Both the position numbers and the translations under genes were made by a program. Source: Pseudomonas sp. TH15 (GTDB taxonomy: Bacteria > Pseudomonadota > Gammaproteobacteria > Pseudomonadales > Pseudomonadaceae). From it: DNA of 64,000 nucleotides. The notes under the pieces were generated by a model, which was given only the letters and a program-made list of their open reading frames with translations, was not told where the DNA came from and did not search any database. Shown here piece by piece: positions 53,562-62,322 of this stretch. Positions within the stretch are counted from its first letter, which is position 1, and each line of letters opens with the position of its first letter. Where the stretch lies: contig NZ_JAEKEL010000001.1 in assembly GCF_016651105.1 (NCBI RefSeq), forward strand, positions 4,578,001 to 4,642,000, given 5' to 3'.

Positions 53562-54401
53562 ATGAGCAAAGCGCCCTACGTACCGCCCAAGGTCTGGAAA
53601 AACGATGCGCCGTCCGGCGGCCAGTTCGCCAGCATCAATCGCCCGATTGCCGGGCCGACGCATGAGAAAACGCTGCCAGTGGGCAAACACCCGCTGCAGC
53701 TGTATTCACTGGCCACGCCCAACGGCGTGAAAGTCACGATTCTGCTCGAAGAACTGCTGGCGCTGGGACACACCGGCGCCGAGTACGACGCGTGGCTGAT
53801 CCGCATTGGTGAAGGCGATCAGTTCTCCAGCGGGTTTGTCGAAATCAATCCGAATTCGAAGATTCCGGCGCTGCTGGATCGCAGTGTCGAGCCGCCTGTT
53901 CGGGTATTCGAGTCGGGTTCGATTCTGCTGTATCTGGCAGAGAAATTCGGCGCCTTGCTGCCCAAGGACCTGGCGGGACGCACCGAAACGCTGAACTGGC
54001 TGTTCTGGCAAATGGGCGCGGCGCCTTATCTGGGCGGGGGCTTCGGGCATTTTTATGCTTATGCGCCGGAGAAGCTCGAGTACCCGATCAACCGCTTCAC
54101 CATGGAAACCAAGCGTCAGCTCGATGTGCTCGATCGCCGTTTGGCTGAAAGCCCTTACCTGGCAGGCGACAGCTACACCATCGCCGACATCGCCGTGTGG
54201 TCGTGGTACGGGCAACTGGTGCGCAACACCGTGTACTCGGCCGCCGAGTTTTTATCGGCGCAGGAATACACGCATGTGCAACGCTGGGCGGAAGACATCG
54301 CCAATCGGCCCGCAGTGATACGCGGAATGCGCGTCAACCGCACCTGGGGCGACGAAGCAACGCAAGTGCCTGAAAGGCACCAGGCGCAAGATCTGGCCTG
54401 A
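53562..54401 (+). CDS. yghU: Glutathione-dependent disulfide-bond oxidoreductase
   Basis: A 279-residue GST-superfamily protein. The YghU-type N terminus (KVWKNDAPSGGQFASINRPIAGPTHEKTLPVG) precedes the thioredoxin-like domain (PLQLYSLATPNGVKVTILLEEL) and the alpha-helical domain with GDSYTIADIAVWSWYGQLV. The ESGSILLYLAEKFG segment is the glutathione-binding loop. The ATG at 53562 is chosen because it begins the conserved N-terminal extension. YghU enzymes reduce organic hydroperoxides and disulfides with glutathione. Confidence 0.92.
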   Translation: MSKAPYVPPKVWKNDAPSGGQFASINRPIAGPTHEKTLPVGKHPLQLYSLATPNGVKVTILLEELLALGHTGAEYDAWLIRIGEGDQFSSGFVEINPNSKIPALLDRSVEPPVRVFESGSILLYLAEKFGALLPKDLAGRTETLNWLFWQMGAAPYLGGGFGHFYAYAPEKLEYPINRFTMETKRQLDVLDRRLAESPYLAGDSYTIADIAVWSWYGQLVRNTVYSAAEFLSAQEYTHVQRWAEDIANRPAVIRGMRVNRTWGDEATQVPERHQAQDLA

Positions 54402-54421
54402 CCTCCCCTGCGGTAAATCAC

Positions 54422-54513
54422 TGTTGGAGCTGCCGAAGGCTGCGATCTTTTGATCCTGTTCTTCGGCGGCTCTGAAAAGATCAAAAGATCGCAGCCTTCG
54501 GCAGCTCCTACAG
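54422..54513. repeat. REP-type palindrome, GCTGCGATC family
   Basis: A near-perfect inverted repeat with arms GGAGCTGCCGAAGGCTGCGA and its complement, continuing TCTTTTGATC...GATCAAAAGA. It is downstream of yghU. Confidence 0.85.
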
Positions 54514-54639
54514 GTGACTTGGGGGGTGGAAAGCTATTTTCTGTCTGCAGGCGGAGCGTGCGGTGATTTCGCAAATGTGAAAATTTCGTTAACTAACTGA
54601 CTCGTGAAGCTTTCTTCAGGCAATTCAATCTGACATTCT

Positions 54640-54658
54640 AATGCGAATACTTCTTGTA
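54640..54658 (+). promoter_or_regulatory. Probable Fur box before the TonB receptor gene
   Basis: The sequence AATGCGAATACTTCTTGTA matches the Pseudomonas Fur consensus pattern AATGAGAATNATTCTCATT at 13 of about 18 positions. It lies 48-66 bases before the chosen ATG at 54706, where a Fur-repressed promoter would be. This also argues against an ATG at 54658. Confidence 0.55.
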
Positions 54659-54705
54659 TGCGCTTGCATCAGATTCGTTTTGGTATTACCTGGGGAAGCA
54701 GATTG

Positions 54706-56883
54706 ATGTCGTTTCACACCATTCACCGCCGTTCGAACCTTTCACCCAACCTGTTGGCACTGGCGATCTGCATCGCCGCTGTCGCACCGGTTGCGGCAGA
54801 CGAATCTACGCAAGACCAGCCTGACAACGTCGCTCCGCCGACCACGCTGGAGTTGGGCGCCACCGAAATCGGCGCCACGCAGATGGGCAGTACCACCGAA
54901 GGTACGGACTCCTACACCACCGGTCCCATGCAGACCGCTACCAAACTGTCGCTGACCATGCGCGAAACACCGCAAGCGGTGACCGTTGTCACCCGCCAGC
55001 GCATGGACGATCAGGCCATGACCAGCATCAACGACGTGGTGAAGGCCACGCCGGGCTTGTTTCTCAACCAGTCAGGCGGCCCGGGGCGGCAGACTTACAG
55101 TTCGCGCGGTTTCGACATCGACACCATCATGTACGACGGCTTGCCCAGCTCGTATCAGGCCTACTCGATGGCGGTGCAGCCGAACCTGGCCATGTTCGAC
55201 CGAGTCGAAATCGTCCGCGGGGCAACCGGCCTCGTCACCGGTGCCGGCAACCCTTCGGCGGCGATCAACATGGTGCGCAAGCGCCCGACGGCAGACCAGC
55301 AAGTGACCCTCACTGGCGCGGCCGGCAGTTGGGACGATTACCGTGGCGAGATCGACGCCTCCAGCCCGCTCAATGAAAGCGGCACGTTGCGTGGCCGGGT
55401 GGTCAGTTCCTATCAAGGCGCCGACAGTTTTCGCGACAAAGAACAAAACGACCACGGCCTGTTCTACGCCATCGGTGAAGCCGACCTCAGCGACAGCACC
55501 ACGGCCACGCTTGGCTTCTCTCGCCAAAATGAACAGACCAACTATTTCTGGGGCGGTTTGCCACTCGGCACCGATGGCCACCACCTCGATCTGCCGCGCT
55601 CCACCTACCCCGGCACCAACTGGGAAAACAAGAAGCTGCAGATCGACACCGTGTTCGGTGAAGTGGAGCATCGCTTCGACAACGACTGGAAACTGCACGT
55701 TGCCGGGACTTCCTCGACGCTGAATGGCGAGTTTTCCGGCACTTACCTGTCGCGCTACAACGGCCCGCTGGAAACCACCGCCTATCAATCGCATAACACC
55801 GACAAGCAGACCGCACTGGACGCCTTTGCCAGCGGCCCGTTCGAAGCCTTCGGCCGCACTCATGAACTGGTCGTCGGTGCGAGCAACCGTGTCTACGATG
55901 CGACCTCCAAGGAATACGACCCGTACACCACCGCGTGGCCGATCGGTGCGCCAAAACCTGACTTTGTGCGTGACAGCAAAACCCGCACGGTGACCACGCA
56001 GGATGCCGTCTACCTGACCTCCCGACTGAGCCTCGCCGACCCACTGACCCTGATCCTCGGCGGCCGCCTCGACTGGTACGACTACGACGACCGCACCGGC
56101 GACGGTGATTACAAAGTCACCCGCAACCTGACGCGCTACTCGGGTCTGATCTACAAGCTCGACGATCACCATTCGCTGTACGCCAGTTACACCGACATCT
56201 TCACCCCACAGACCTCCAAAGACCTTTCGGGCAAGGTGCTGGACCCGATCGTCGGCGAAAATTACGAAGTCGGGATCAAAGGCGAATACTTCAACAGCGC
56301 TCTCAATGCCAGTCTGGCCGTGTTCCAGATGGATCAGACCAATCGCGCTGCCCTTGCAGCAACGCAGTTGGGGTGCCCGGTCATGACCTGCTATCAGGCT
56401 TCCGGCAAGGTTCGCAGCCAGGGCGTCGACATGGAGCTGCAAGGTGCGCTGACCGAAAACTGGCAGGTCGGCGGCGGTTACACTTACACCCGCGCCCATT
56501 ACATCAAGGACGAGAACCCGGACAACGATAATCAGCGCTTCAAAACCGACATCCCCGAGCACCTGTTCAAACTCTCGACGATGTATCGCCTGCAAGGTCC
56601 GCTGGAGAAGTTTCGCATCGGCGGCAACGTCTACTGGCAGAGCCGCTTGTACAACGATGTTCCGGTCGCCAACAGTACCTATCGCGTCGAACAGGGCAGT
56701 TACGCCGTCACTGACCTGATGGCCGGTTACGAAGTGAACAAACACCTGGACCTGCAAGTCAACGCGAACAACATCTTTGACCGCGTCTACTACTCCTCCA
56801 TCGGCTACAACACCACCTGGGGTGCTACCGACAACTACGGCAATCCGCGCAGCTACATGCTGACGGCCAAATACAGGTTCTGA
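54706..56883 (+). CDS. TonB-dependent siderophore receptor
   Basis: A 725-residue outer-membrane receptor. The signal peptide ends AAVAPVAADES. The plug domain includes SLTMRETPQAVTVVTRQRMDDQ, INDVVKATPGLFLNQSG, SSRGFDIDTIMYDGLPS and RVEIVRGATGLVTGAGNPSAAINMVRKRP, all typical of FhuE/FpvA-type siderophore receptors. The 22-strand barrel ends SYMLTAKYRF with the terminal Phe required for BAM assembly. No N-terminal signalling (STN) domain precedes the plug, so it is a transport receptor and not a transducer. The ATG at 54706 has GGGGAAG upstream. Confidence 0.92.
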   Translation: MSFHTIHRRSNLSPNLLALAICIAAVAPVAADESTQDQPDNVAPPTTLELGATEIGATQMGSTTEGTDSYTTGPMQTATKLSLTMRETPQAVTVVTRQRMDDQAMTSINDVVKATPGLFLNQSGGPGRQTYSSRGFDIDTIMYDGLPSSYQAYSMAVQPNLAMFDRVEIVRGATGLVTGAGNPSAAINMVRKRPTADQQVTLTGAAGSWDDYRGEIDASSPLNESGTLRGRVVSSYQGADSFRDKEQNDHGLFYAIGEADLSDSTTATLGFSRQNEQTNYFWGGLPLGTDGHHLDLPRSTYPGTNWENKKLQIDTVFGEVEHRFDNDWKLHVAGTSSTLNGEFSGTYLSRYNGPLETTAYQSHNTDKQTALDAFASGPFEAFGRTHELVVGASNRVYDATSKEYDPYTTAWPIGAPKPDFVRDSKTRTVTTQDAVYLTSRLSLADPLTLILGGRLDWYDYDDRTGDGDYKVTRNLTRYSGLIYKLDDHHSLYASYTDIFTPQTSKDLSGKVLDPIVGENYEVGIKGEYFNSALNASLAVFQMDQTNRAALAATQLGCPVMTCYQASGKVRSQGVDMELQGALTENWQVGGGYTYTRAHYIKDENPDNDNQRFKTDIPEHLFKLSTMYRLQGPLEKFRIGGNVYWQSRLYNDVPVANSTYRVEQGSYAVTDLMAGYEVNKHLDLQVNANNIFDRVYYSSIGYNTTWGATDNYGNPRSYMLTAKYRF

Positions 56884-56954
56884 GTCCGACGCATTAGTCA
56901 TGGCTGGCAATAAGGGATAGTCTTTGCCTCGATACCCTCTCGAAGCGCCAGCCC

Positions 56955-58148
56955 ATGACCAACCCAGCATTCTTATCCGACATTGAAGCCATCCGCAGCA
57001 TCGACGCGGTGCCGGTCATCCTGAGCATGGTCAAACACCTTACCGGCATGCGCTTCGCGGCGGTCGCGCGCGTCACGGACAGCAACTGGGTGGCGTGCGC
57101 CGTCGACGACTCGATCGAATTCGGGCTCAAGCCCGGCGGCGAGCTTGTACTCGAATCGACCATCTGCCACGAGATCCGCCAACACAAACAGCCGGTCATC
57201 TTCGGTCATGCCAGCACGCACGCGATCTTTTCTGCGCATCACACGCCGAAAACCTATGGGCTGGAAAGCTACATCTCCATTCCGATCGTCAAAGCCAACG
57301 GCGATTTTTTCGGCACGCTGTGCGCCATTGATTCGGTCCCGGCGAATCTCGACGAGCCGGCCATCGCGAAAACGCTGACTCTCTTCGCCCAACTGATAGC
57401 CATGAGCCTAGACACGCAAAGTCGTCTGCAGGCAACGGAAGTCGAACTGAGCAACGCCAATGAGCTAGGCCGCCTGCGCGAACAGTTCATTGCTGTACTC
57501 GGCCATGACCTGCGCACGCCATTAAGCGCCGTGCGCATGAGCACCGACCTGCTGGAAAGCAAAACCGAGGACAAACGCTCGCTCTCACTGATTTCGGCGA
57601 TCCGCAACAGCTCGGTGCGTATGGGCGTACTGATCGAAAACATCCTCGACTTTGCTCGCGGTCGTTTGGGGGGCGGGATTCCGCTTCAGCGAAAACTCGT
57701 GGATGACCTGCAACAAACCCTGCAACTGACCCTTGACGAGGTCAAGGCGTCCCACCCGAATGTAACGTTCGTGCACGCGCTGGACGTTCCGGGCGGCGTC
57801 TATTGCGACGCGTTGCGCATCAGCCAGTTGCTGTCGAACCTGTTGGGCAACGCAGCCACTCATGGCTCGACCAGTGCGCCGATCACCCTCAAAGCCTATT
57901 CGGAGAATGATGAGATTGTCATCTCGCTGACTAATCAGGGCACACCTATTTCAGCGCAGTTGCTGCCGCTGTTGTTTGAGCCTTTTACCCGATCCGAAGC
58001 CGGTCAGCGTTGCGAAGGACTGGGTCTGGGTCTTTACATCGCGTCGCAGATCGCGACTGCGCACAATGGCACCTTGAGCGTCACGTCGAACATCGAGTCG
58101 GGAACCTGCTTTGTGGCGCGCTTCCCGGCTCAGTTCAAATGGCTTTAA
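56955..58148 (+). CDS. Soluble GAF-domain histidine kinase
   Basis: A 397-residue kinase without membrane helices. The N-terminal GAF domain (about residues 20-160) contains GLESYISIPIVKANGDFFGTLCAIDS. The H-box is AVLGHDLRTPLSAVRM, the N-box NLLGNAATHG, and the G box CEGLGLGLYIASQI. The protein is cytosolic and senses a soluble ligand or light/redox. A response regulator is not adjacent. It lies 71 bp after the receptor gene on the same strand. Confidence 0.88.
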   Translation: MTNPAFLSDIEAIRSIDAVPVILSMVKHLTGMRFAAVARVTDSNWVACAVDDSIEFGLKPGGELVLESTICHEIRQHKQPVIFGHASTHAIFSAHHTPKTYGLESYISIPIVKANGDFFGTLCAIDSVPANLDEPAIAKTLTLFAQLIAMSLDTQSRLQATEVELSNANELGRLREQFIAVLGHDLRTPLSAVRMSTDLLESKTEDKRSLSLISAIRNSSVRMGVLIENILDFARGRLGGGIPLQRKLVDDLQQTLQLTLDEVKASHPNVTFVHALDVPGGVYCDALRISQLLSNLLGNAATHGSTSAPITLKAYSENDEIVISLTNQGTPISAQLLPLLFEPFTRSEAGQRCEGLGLGLYIASQIATAHNGTLSVTSNIESGTCFVARFPAQFKWL

Positions 58149-58163
58149 GCAGAGGTTCCGCGC

Positions 58164-58805
58164 TTACACAGTCTGCCGGCGCATCGTCAGAATCGCTGCG
58201 CCAAAACCGATGAATGTCGACCCGACGATCCGGCTTACCCAACGCGACAGCGCCGGACGGGTCAGCACGCCCTTGGCGCGAGACGCCAATGCGGCATAGA
58301 TAGTCAGCGAAGACACCGACAACGCCATGAAGATCGAGGTCAGAATCAGGAATTGCGGCAGCAGCGCTGCGCCCTGATCGATGAACTGTGGAAACAATGC
58401 AGTGAAGAACATCGTTGCCTTGGGGTTGGTCACCGCCGTCAGGAAGGCCGACTTGTACAGTTTGCCGCGCGTTGGGCGGACCTTGCTCGCCTCACCTTCA
58501 AGCCCCTCTGGCAGCATCGGGCCCTTTTTGAACAGCTGTTTCACGCCCAGGTAAAACAGATAACCGGCACCGAGAATCTTCACTGCGTTGAAGAGGATTT
58601 CCGAGCTGGCCAACAACGCTCCCAACCCAAGCATCGCCGCCGCCGACAGACAGAACAAACCACTGGCATTGCCAAGCGACGACCATACAGTGCTGCGTTG
58701 CCCGTACGTCAGGCTGTTGTTGATCGCCATCAACGTCGCCGGTCCCGGGCTGGCAATGGCAATCGCGCCAACCAGGGTGAACGTCAGTATCGAGTGAGAA
58801 TCCAT
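58164..58805 (-). CDS. LysE/RhtB family amino-acid exporter
   Basis: A 213-residue, six-helix exporter. The N terminus LTFTLVGAIAIASPGPATLMAINNSLTYGQRS carries the LysE-family SPGPATL motif. ALLASSEILFNAVKILGAGYLFYLGVKQLF follows. It probably exports a threonine/homoserine-type compound. It converges with the histidine-kinase gene and is divergent from the phytanoyl-CoA-dioxygenase-like gene. Confidence 0.9.
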   Translation of the reverse strand: MDSHSILTFTLVGAIAIASPGPATLMAINNSLTYGQRSTVWSSLGNASGLFCLSAAAMLGLGALLASSEILFNAVKILGAGYLFYLGVKQLFKKGPMLPEGLEGEASKVRPTRGKLYKSAFLTAVTNPKATMFFTALFPQFIDQGAALLPQFLILTSIFMALSVSSLTIYAALASRAKGVLTRPALSRWVSRIVGSTFIGFGAAILTMRRQTV

Positions 58806-58911
58806 TTCCGCTGCTCGTGGTCAATGTGGTGCTGCATGTTACCGCAGCCAGGCGATCTGTCGCCTGCTCAGCTATACCTTCTTCGCTGGCACTGAAACCG
58901 GGAAGGACGCC

Positions 58912-59667
58912 ATGACAGATTGCCAACGCCTGCACCGCCAAGGCTACGCCCTGCTCCGTGGGGCCATTCCCGCGCAATGGCTGGGCGAGCTCCGCGCCGC
59001 GTTCGATGCGGGTGTGAAGCCTTCGTCGCAATGGCCAACACCGCGCGGGATGGACTGGCGTCATGCGCAATTGGATCTGGATCCGCAGATTCAGGCGACC
59101 TGTCGTCTACCGCAAGTGTTGGCGATCGTGGGCGAACTGATTGGCGAGCGTTTCTTTCTTGCGCAGGTAGAAGGCCGCGAACCCCTTGGCGGTGGTGGTC
59201 ATCAACCGTTGCATCGCGACATGTCGGCGCAACGGCCAGGGGACATGGTCAATGCTCTGGTCTTTCTCGACGACTATGGCCCCGACAATGGCGCAACACG
59301 CATCGTCCCCGGCAGCCATCGGCCTGAGCCGGGAGCGCCACCCCTGGATATCAATGAGCTGCCCGGCTGTGTGCAGCTAGCAGGCCGCGCGGGCGACGTA
59401 CTGCTATTCGATGTCGATCTGGTGCACGCGGGCAGTTTGAATCACACCGGTGCGCGCCGCCGCACGCTGCTGATCAGCTATTGCGCTGTGGCGCTGTACG
59501 ACTCACAGCTGCAAACGGCGCATCTGCGAGGCGTGCGAATGGACATCGGCGACCGCTTCGAACCATCGGACTTTGCCTACAACCTGTGTCCCGTTTCGGG
59601 GGTCGACAAACCTGCCTTGCGCTCCCAACATAGCGCTTTCTCTGAACATGACAGCGAGGCGTTGTAA
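58912..59667 (+). CDS. Phytanoyl-CoA dioxygenase family protein
   Basis: A 251-residue Fe(II)/2-oxoglutarate-dependent dioxygenase-like protein. The iron facial triad is seen as HRD in QPLHRDMSAQ and the distal His in VDLVHAGSLNH. The 2-oxoglutarate-binding Arg is in GARRRTLLIS. Its stop overlaps the start of the quinone oxidoreductase gene (TAATG). The substrate is unknown. Confidence 0.88.
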   Translation: MTDCQRLHRQGYALLRGAIPAQWLGELRAAFDAGVKPSSQWPTPRGMDWRHAQLDLDPQIQATCRLPQVLAIVGELIGERFFLAQVEGREPLGGGGHQPLHRDMSAQRPGDMVNALVFLDDYGPDNGATRIVPGSHRPEPGAPPLDINELPGCVQLAGRAGDVLLFDVDLVHAGSLNHTGARRRTLLISYCAVALYDSQLQTAHLRGVRMDIGDRFEPSDFAYNLCPVSGVDKPALRSQHSAFSEHDSEAL

Positions 59668-60665
59668 TGAGCCACCCGACTATCCGTGCGTTGATCCTGG
59701 ATGACTACGCCCACAACGCCTTCCGTGAAGCGCACATCGAGCGCCCCCAGCCTCAAGCTCACGAAGTGCTGGTGCGGGTGGTGGCCAGCGGCGTCAACCC
59801 GATCGACTACAAGATCCGCTCCGGCAACGCGCCCTACGCGATGCCGGAGCTGCCAGCGATTCTCGGCACCGACATGGCCGGGGTGATCGAAGCTGTCGGT
59901 GCCGACATCAAGCACTTGGCTGTCGGCGATGAAGTGTACGGAATGGTCGGCGGCGTCCGTGGTTTGCCGGGATCGCTGGCGGAATACCTCGCGGTGGATG
60001 CCGATCTGGTGGCGCGTAAACCGAAAAATCTCGGGTTTCGCGAGGCGGCGGCAATTCCGCTGGTGTTCCTCACCGCTTGGGAAGGTCTGGTCGATCGTGC
60101 TCACGTCCAGGCCGGGCAAAAAGTCCTGGTGCATGGCGGCGCCGGCGGCGTGGGCCACATGGCCGTGCAAATTGCCAGGGCGCTGGGCGCCGAAGTGTTC
60201 GCCACGGTTTCGCCGGGCAAACGCTCGATTGTCGAAGGCTACGGCGCCACGGCGATCGACTACCGCGACGAGCCGGTTGCGCAATACGTGAACCAGCATA
60301 CCGGCGGCAAAGGTTTCGACGTGATTTACGACACCGTCGGCGGCCAGAGCCTCGACGATTCGTTCGCCGCCATTCGTCTCTATGGCCACGTCACCAGTTG
60401 CGCGGCGTTCGGCACCCACAACCTTGCCACCGGCTCGCTGCGCAGTGCGACGCTGTCGGGGATTTTCGTGTTATTGCCTATGCTCACTGGCGTTGGTCGC
60501 AAGCACCACGCCGAGATCCTCGGTTACGCAACGCGACTGATCGAAGAAGGCAAGGTCAAGCCGTTGATGCATCCGCAGCGCTTCAGCCTCGGCGAAGCAC
60601 GCCAGGCCCATGATGCGGTTGAACAAGGCACTGGCATCGGCAAAGTGGTGATCGACATCGCTTGA
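59667..60665 (+). CDS. Zinc-independent medium-chain (quinone oxidoreductase-like) dehydrogenase
   Basis: A 332-residue MDR-family oxidoreductase. GVNPIDYKIRSGNAPYAMPELPAILGTDMAGV is the quinone oxidoreductase start. The NADPH loop VLVHGGAGGVGHMAVQIARALGAEV is present. The catalytic zinc ligands of alcohol dehydrogenases are absent. It is co-transcribed with the dioxygenase-like gene and followed by a strong terminator. Confidence 0.9.
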   Translation: MSHPTIRALILDDYAHNAFREAHIERPQPQAHEVLVRVVASGVNPIDYKIRSGNAPYAMPELPAILGTDMAGVIEAVGADIKHLAVGDEVYGMVGGVRGLPGSLAEYLAVDADLVARKPKNLGFREAAAIPLVFLTAWEGLVDRAHVQAGQKVLVHGGAGGVGHMAVQIARALGAEVFATVSPGKRSIVEGYGATAIDYRDEPVAQYVNQHTGGKGFDVIYDTVGGQSLDDSFAAIRLYGHVTSCAAFGTHNLATGSLRSATLSGIFVLLPMLTGVGRKHHAEILGYATRLIEEGKVKPLMHPQRFSLGEARQAHDAVEQGTGIGKVVIDIA

Positions 60666-60689
60666 TCCCACAGCAGATTGAGAAGCAAA

Positions 60690-60726
60690 AAAGCCCCGCG
60701 ACCCAATGAGTCGCGGGGCAAAAAAA
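60690..60726 (+). terminator. Rho-independent terminator after the oxidoreductase gene
   Basis: A stem of GCCCCGCGAC / GTCGCGGGGC with a CCAATGA-type loop, flanked by A-runs and followed by AAAAAAAT. The symmetry of A and T runs allows action on either strand. Confidence 0.85.
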
Positions 60727-60781
60727 TTGGTTGGTTGCGGCCAACCAAAGGAGCTCTGTTACATACGTGTACCGGGCAGGA

Positions 60782-61123
60782 TCAGATGCAGTCTTGCGCA
60801 GCTCGTTCAAAACTCGATGGCAGGTAGTTCGAGGCCAGCAGGTGGCGCTCGTAGAGGAACACCTTGCCGCCGGTACCCGCCTTGTAGGCTTCGAGTATGT
60901 TGTCCGCGGAAATCTTGCTCGGTACCACGATCCGGTAACTGCGTTGGGTCTGCGAGACCGTTGGGGTCAGCGCGCTGCCCTGCAGCTTCGGCACCACACA
61001 ATCGGCGTACTGCGCAGGGGTTTTGCTGGTCTGCAAAACCAGGGTCGGATTGTTCGGTGTCGAGGCACAACCGGCGAGCAGCAAGGCAGCGACAGCCATG
61101 GCAGGCACAAATAAAGGACGCAT
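60782..61123 (-). CDS. Small lipoprotein
   Basis: A 113-residue protein starting MRPLFVPAMAVAALLLAGC, a clear lipoprotein signal (Cys at residue 19). The mature domain contains one paired set of cysteines (YADCVVP and the terminal DCI) and reads like a small envelope stress protein. The ATG at 61123 starts the signal; the frame is open further upstream without reason. No function is recognised. Confidence 0.78.
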   Translation of the reverse strand: MRPLFVPAMAVAALLLAGCASTPNNPTLVLQTSKTPAQYADCVVPKLQGSALTPTVSQTQRSYRIVVPSKISADNILEAYKAGTGGKVFLYERHLLASNYLPSSFERAAQDCI

Positions 61124-61209
61124 AGGGGTAATCCTGAAAATAAAGGTTCTGTTCAACCGGCAACGGTTCAGCCTCACGGAGCTGCCGTCGCCATTTATGT
61201 TTTAAGTGT

Positions 61210-61854
61210 TCAGCTCGACGCCACCAGCGCCTTGAGCGACACATCGAATTGCTTCAAAGCGTTAAGCTGCAAGTCGCGTTGCTTGTCGATCTGCGCAGCA
61301 ATTGCCGCTGCCGCCTGGTTGTGGACCCACACGGAAGGCAGCTGTTTTTCCACCGCCCCTTCAGCTTTGCCGATGTATTGCAGGTCGGCGTCGTAGAAAC
61401 GTGCGGTGAAGCGCGCTTCGACCAGACTGTTGCGTTGCGTCAGCAAGCGGTTGAACGTGTCGAGTTTCACCACGATGTCTGGATGTGCCTGGACCAACGC
61501 ATCGAGGCTGTCGTAAACGGTGACGGACAAAAACTGTTGCTGCAGCGAACTGATCAACCAATCGATGGCCAGTTCAGGATCGGAGCTGCCGACGAAGGCC
61601 TCGCGAATCCTTGAGTCCAGCGCATCTTTGGCACCGTTGGCGGCCATGTCGTGGTAACGCTCAAGGTATTGCAGGTTTTCCAGTGTGTTCTCGCTGTACA
61701 GCACGCCGACGCTTTGCGAGTGTCGCAACGTCGCGCTGCTGCCGGCGATGGGCTGGAGATGACACGACCGGGCGTCGTCTGCGTAGGTCGGTGCAGCGGC
61801 AACCGCTCCGCCCATCAACAGGGCGACCAGAGCCAGTCGGGTCAAAGTGTTCAT
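61210..61854 (-). CDS. Secreted protein of unknown function
   Basis: A 214-residue protein with a signal peptide (TRLALVALLMGGAVAAAPTYA). The mature part starts DDARSCHLQPIAGSS. It is mostly helical, with one Cys and no recognised domain. The ATG at 61854 is required to give the signal peptide; the open frame to 62034 would add a hydrophilic lead. It is the upstream neighbour of the small lipoprotein gene and may be its operon partner. Confidence 0.75.
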   Translation of the reverse strand: MNTLTRLALVALLMGGAVAAAPTYADDARSCHLQPIAGSSATLRHSQSVGVLYSENTLENLQYLERYHDMAANGAKDALDSRIREAFVGSSDPELAIDWLISSLQQQFLSVTVYDSLDALVQAHPDIVVKLDTFNRLLTQRNSLVEARFTARFYDADLQYIGKAEGAVEKQLPSVWVHNQAAAAIAAQIDKQRDLQLNALKQFDVSLKALVASS

Positions 61855-62006
61855 CGCGCAAATTCCTTGAGCTGCGTGTTCGATGGAAGCGATTTTCCGC
61901 CCATTGGCGACAAAGCAAAACTTGCGTTTCGTGATGGTCACTATTACTTCTAGCAATAGTTGCGCGACGTGCAGACTGATACACACTTCAATACAACTAG
62001 AAAAAG

Positions 62007-62273
62007 ATGAAAGAGGATCTCTCTTTGAGAACATTCGACCTGATCCGTGACGCCGTTTTGCCCGACTTTCGCGAGCGAGTGGCGGAATACCTGGTCCAGT
62101 ACGAGACTGTATTGCTAGCCGACGCCCCCGGCGACACCCAGCTGATTCGGGACACAGCCCATCAGCTGCGCGGTTACCTGCGCGGCCTGAACACCACGCG
62201 AGTGCTGGGCATGGCGGACTGGGAAGAGCTCGATCGGCGGGTGGTAAACACCTGGCTAGCGCCGCAGCAATGA
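62007..62273 (+). CDS. Small hypothetical protein
   Basis: An 88-residue, soluble, helical protein (FDLIRDAVLPDFRERVAEYLVQYE, DTAHQLRGYLRGLNTTRVLGMADWEELDRR). It has a weak AAAAAG site before the ATG. No family is recognised. It is divergent from the secreted protein and ends 49 bp before the alcohol dehydrogenase gene. Confidence 0.5.
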   Translation: MKEDLSLRTFDLIRDAVLPDFRERVAEYLVQYETVLLADAPGDTQLIRDTAHQLRGYLRGLNTTRVLGMADWEELDRRVVNTWLAPQQ

Positions 62274-62322
62274 CCGACTAGACTTGCCGGGCTGTTTCCG
62301 ACTGTCGAACCGGAGGTGCCCC

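Noticed and set aside
55072..56970. 632-codon minus-strand frame across the TonB receptor
   Set aside because: A shadow of the receptor gene. The receptor has a complete signal peptide, plug and terminal Phe.
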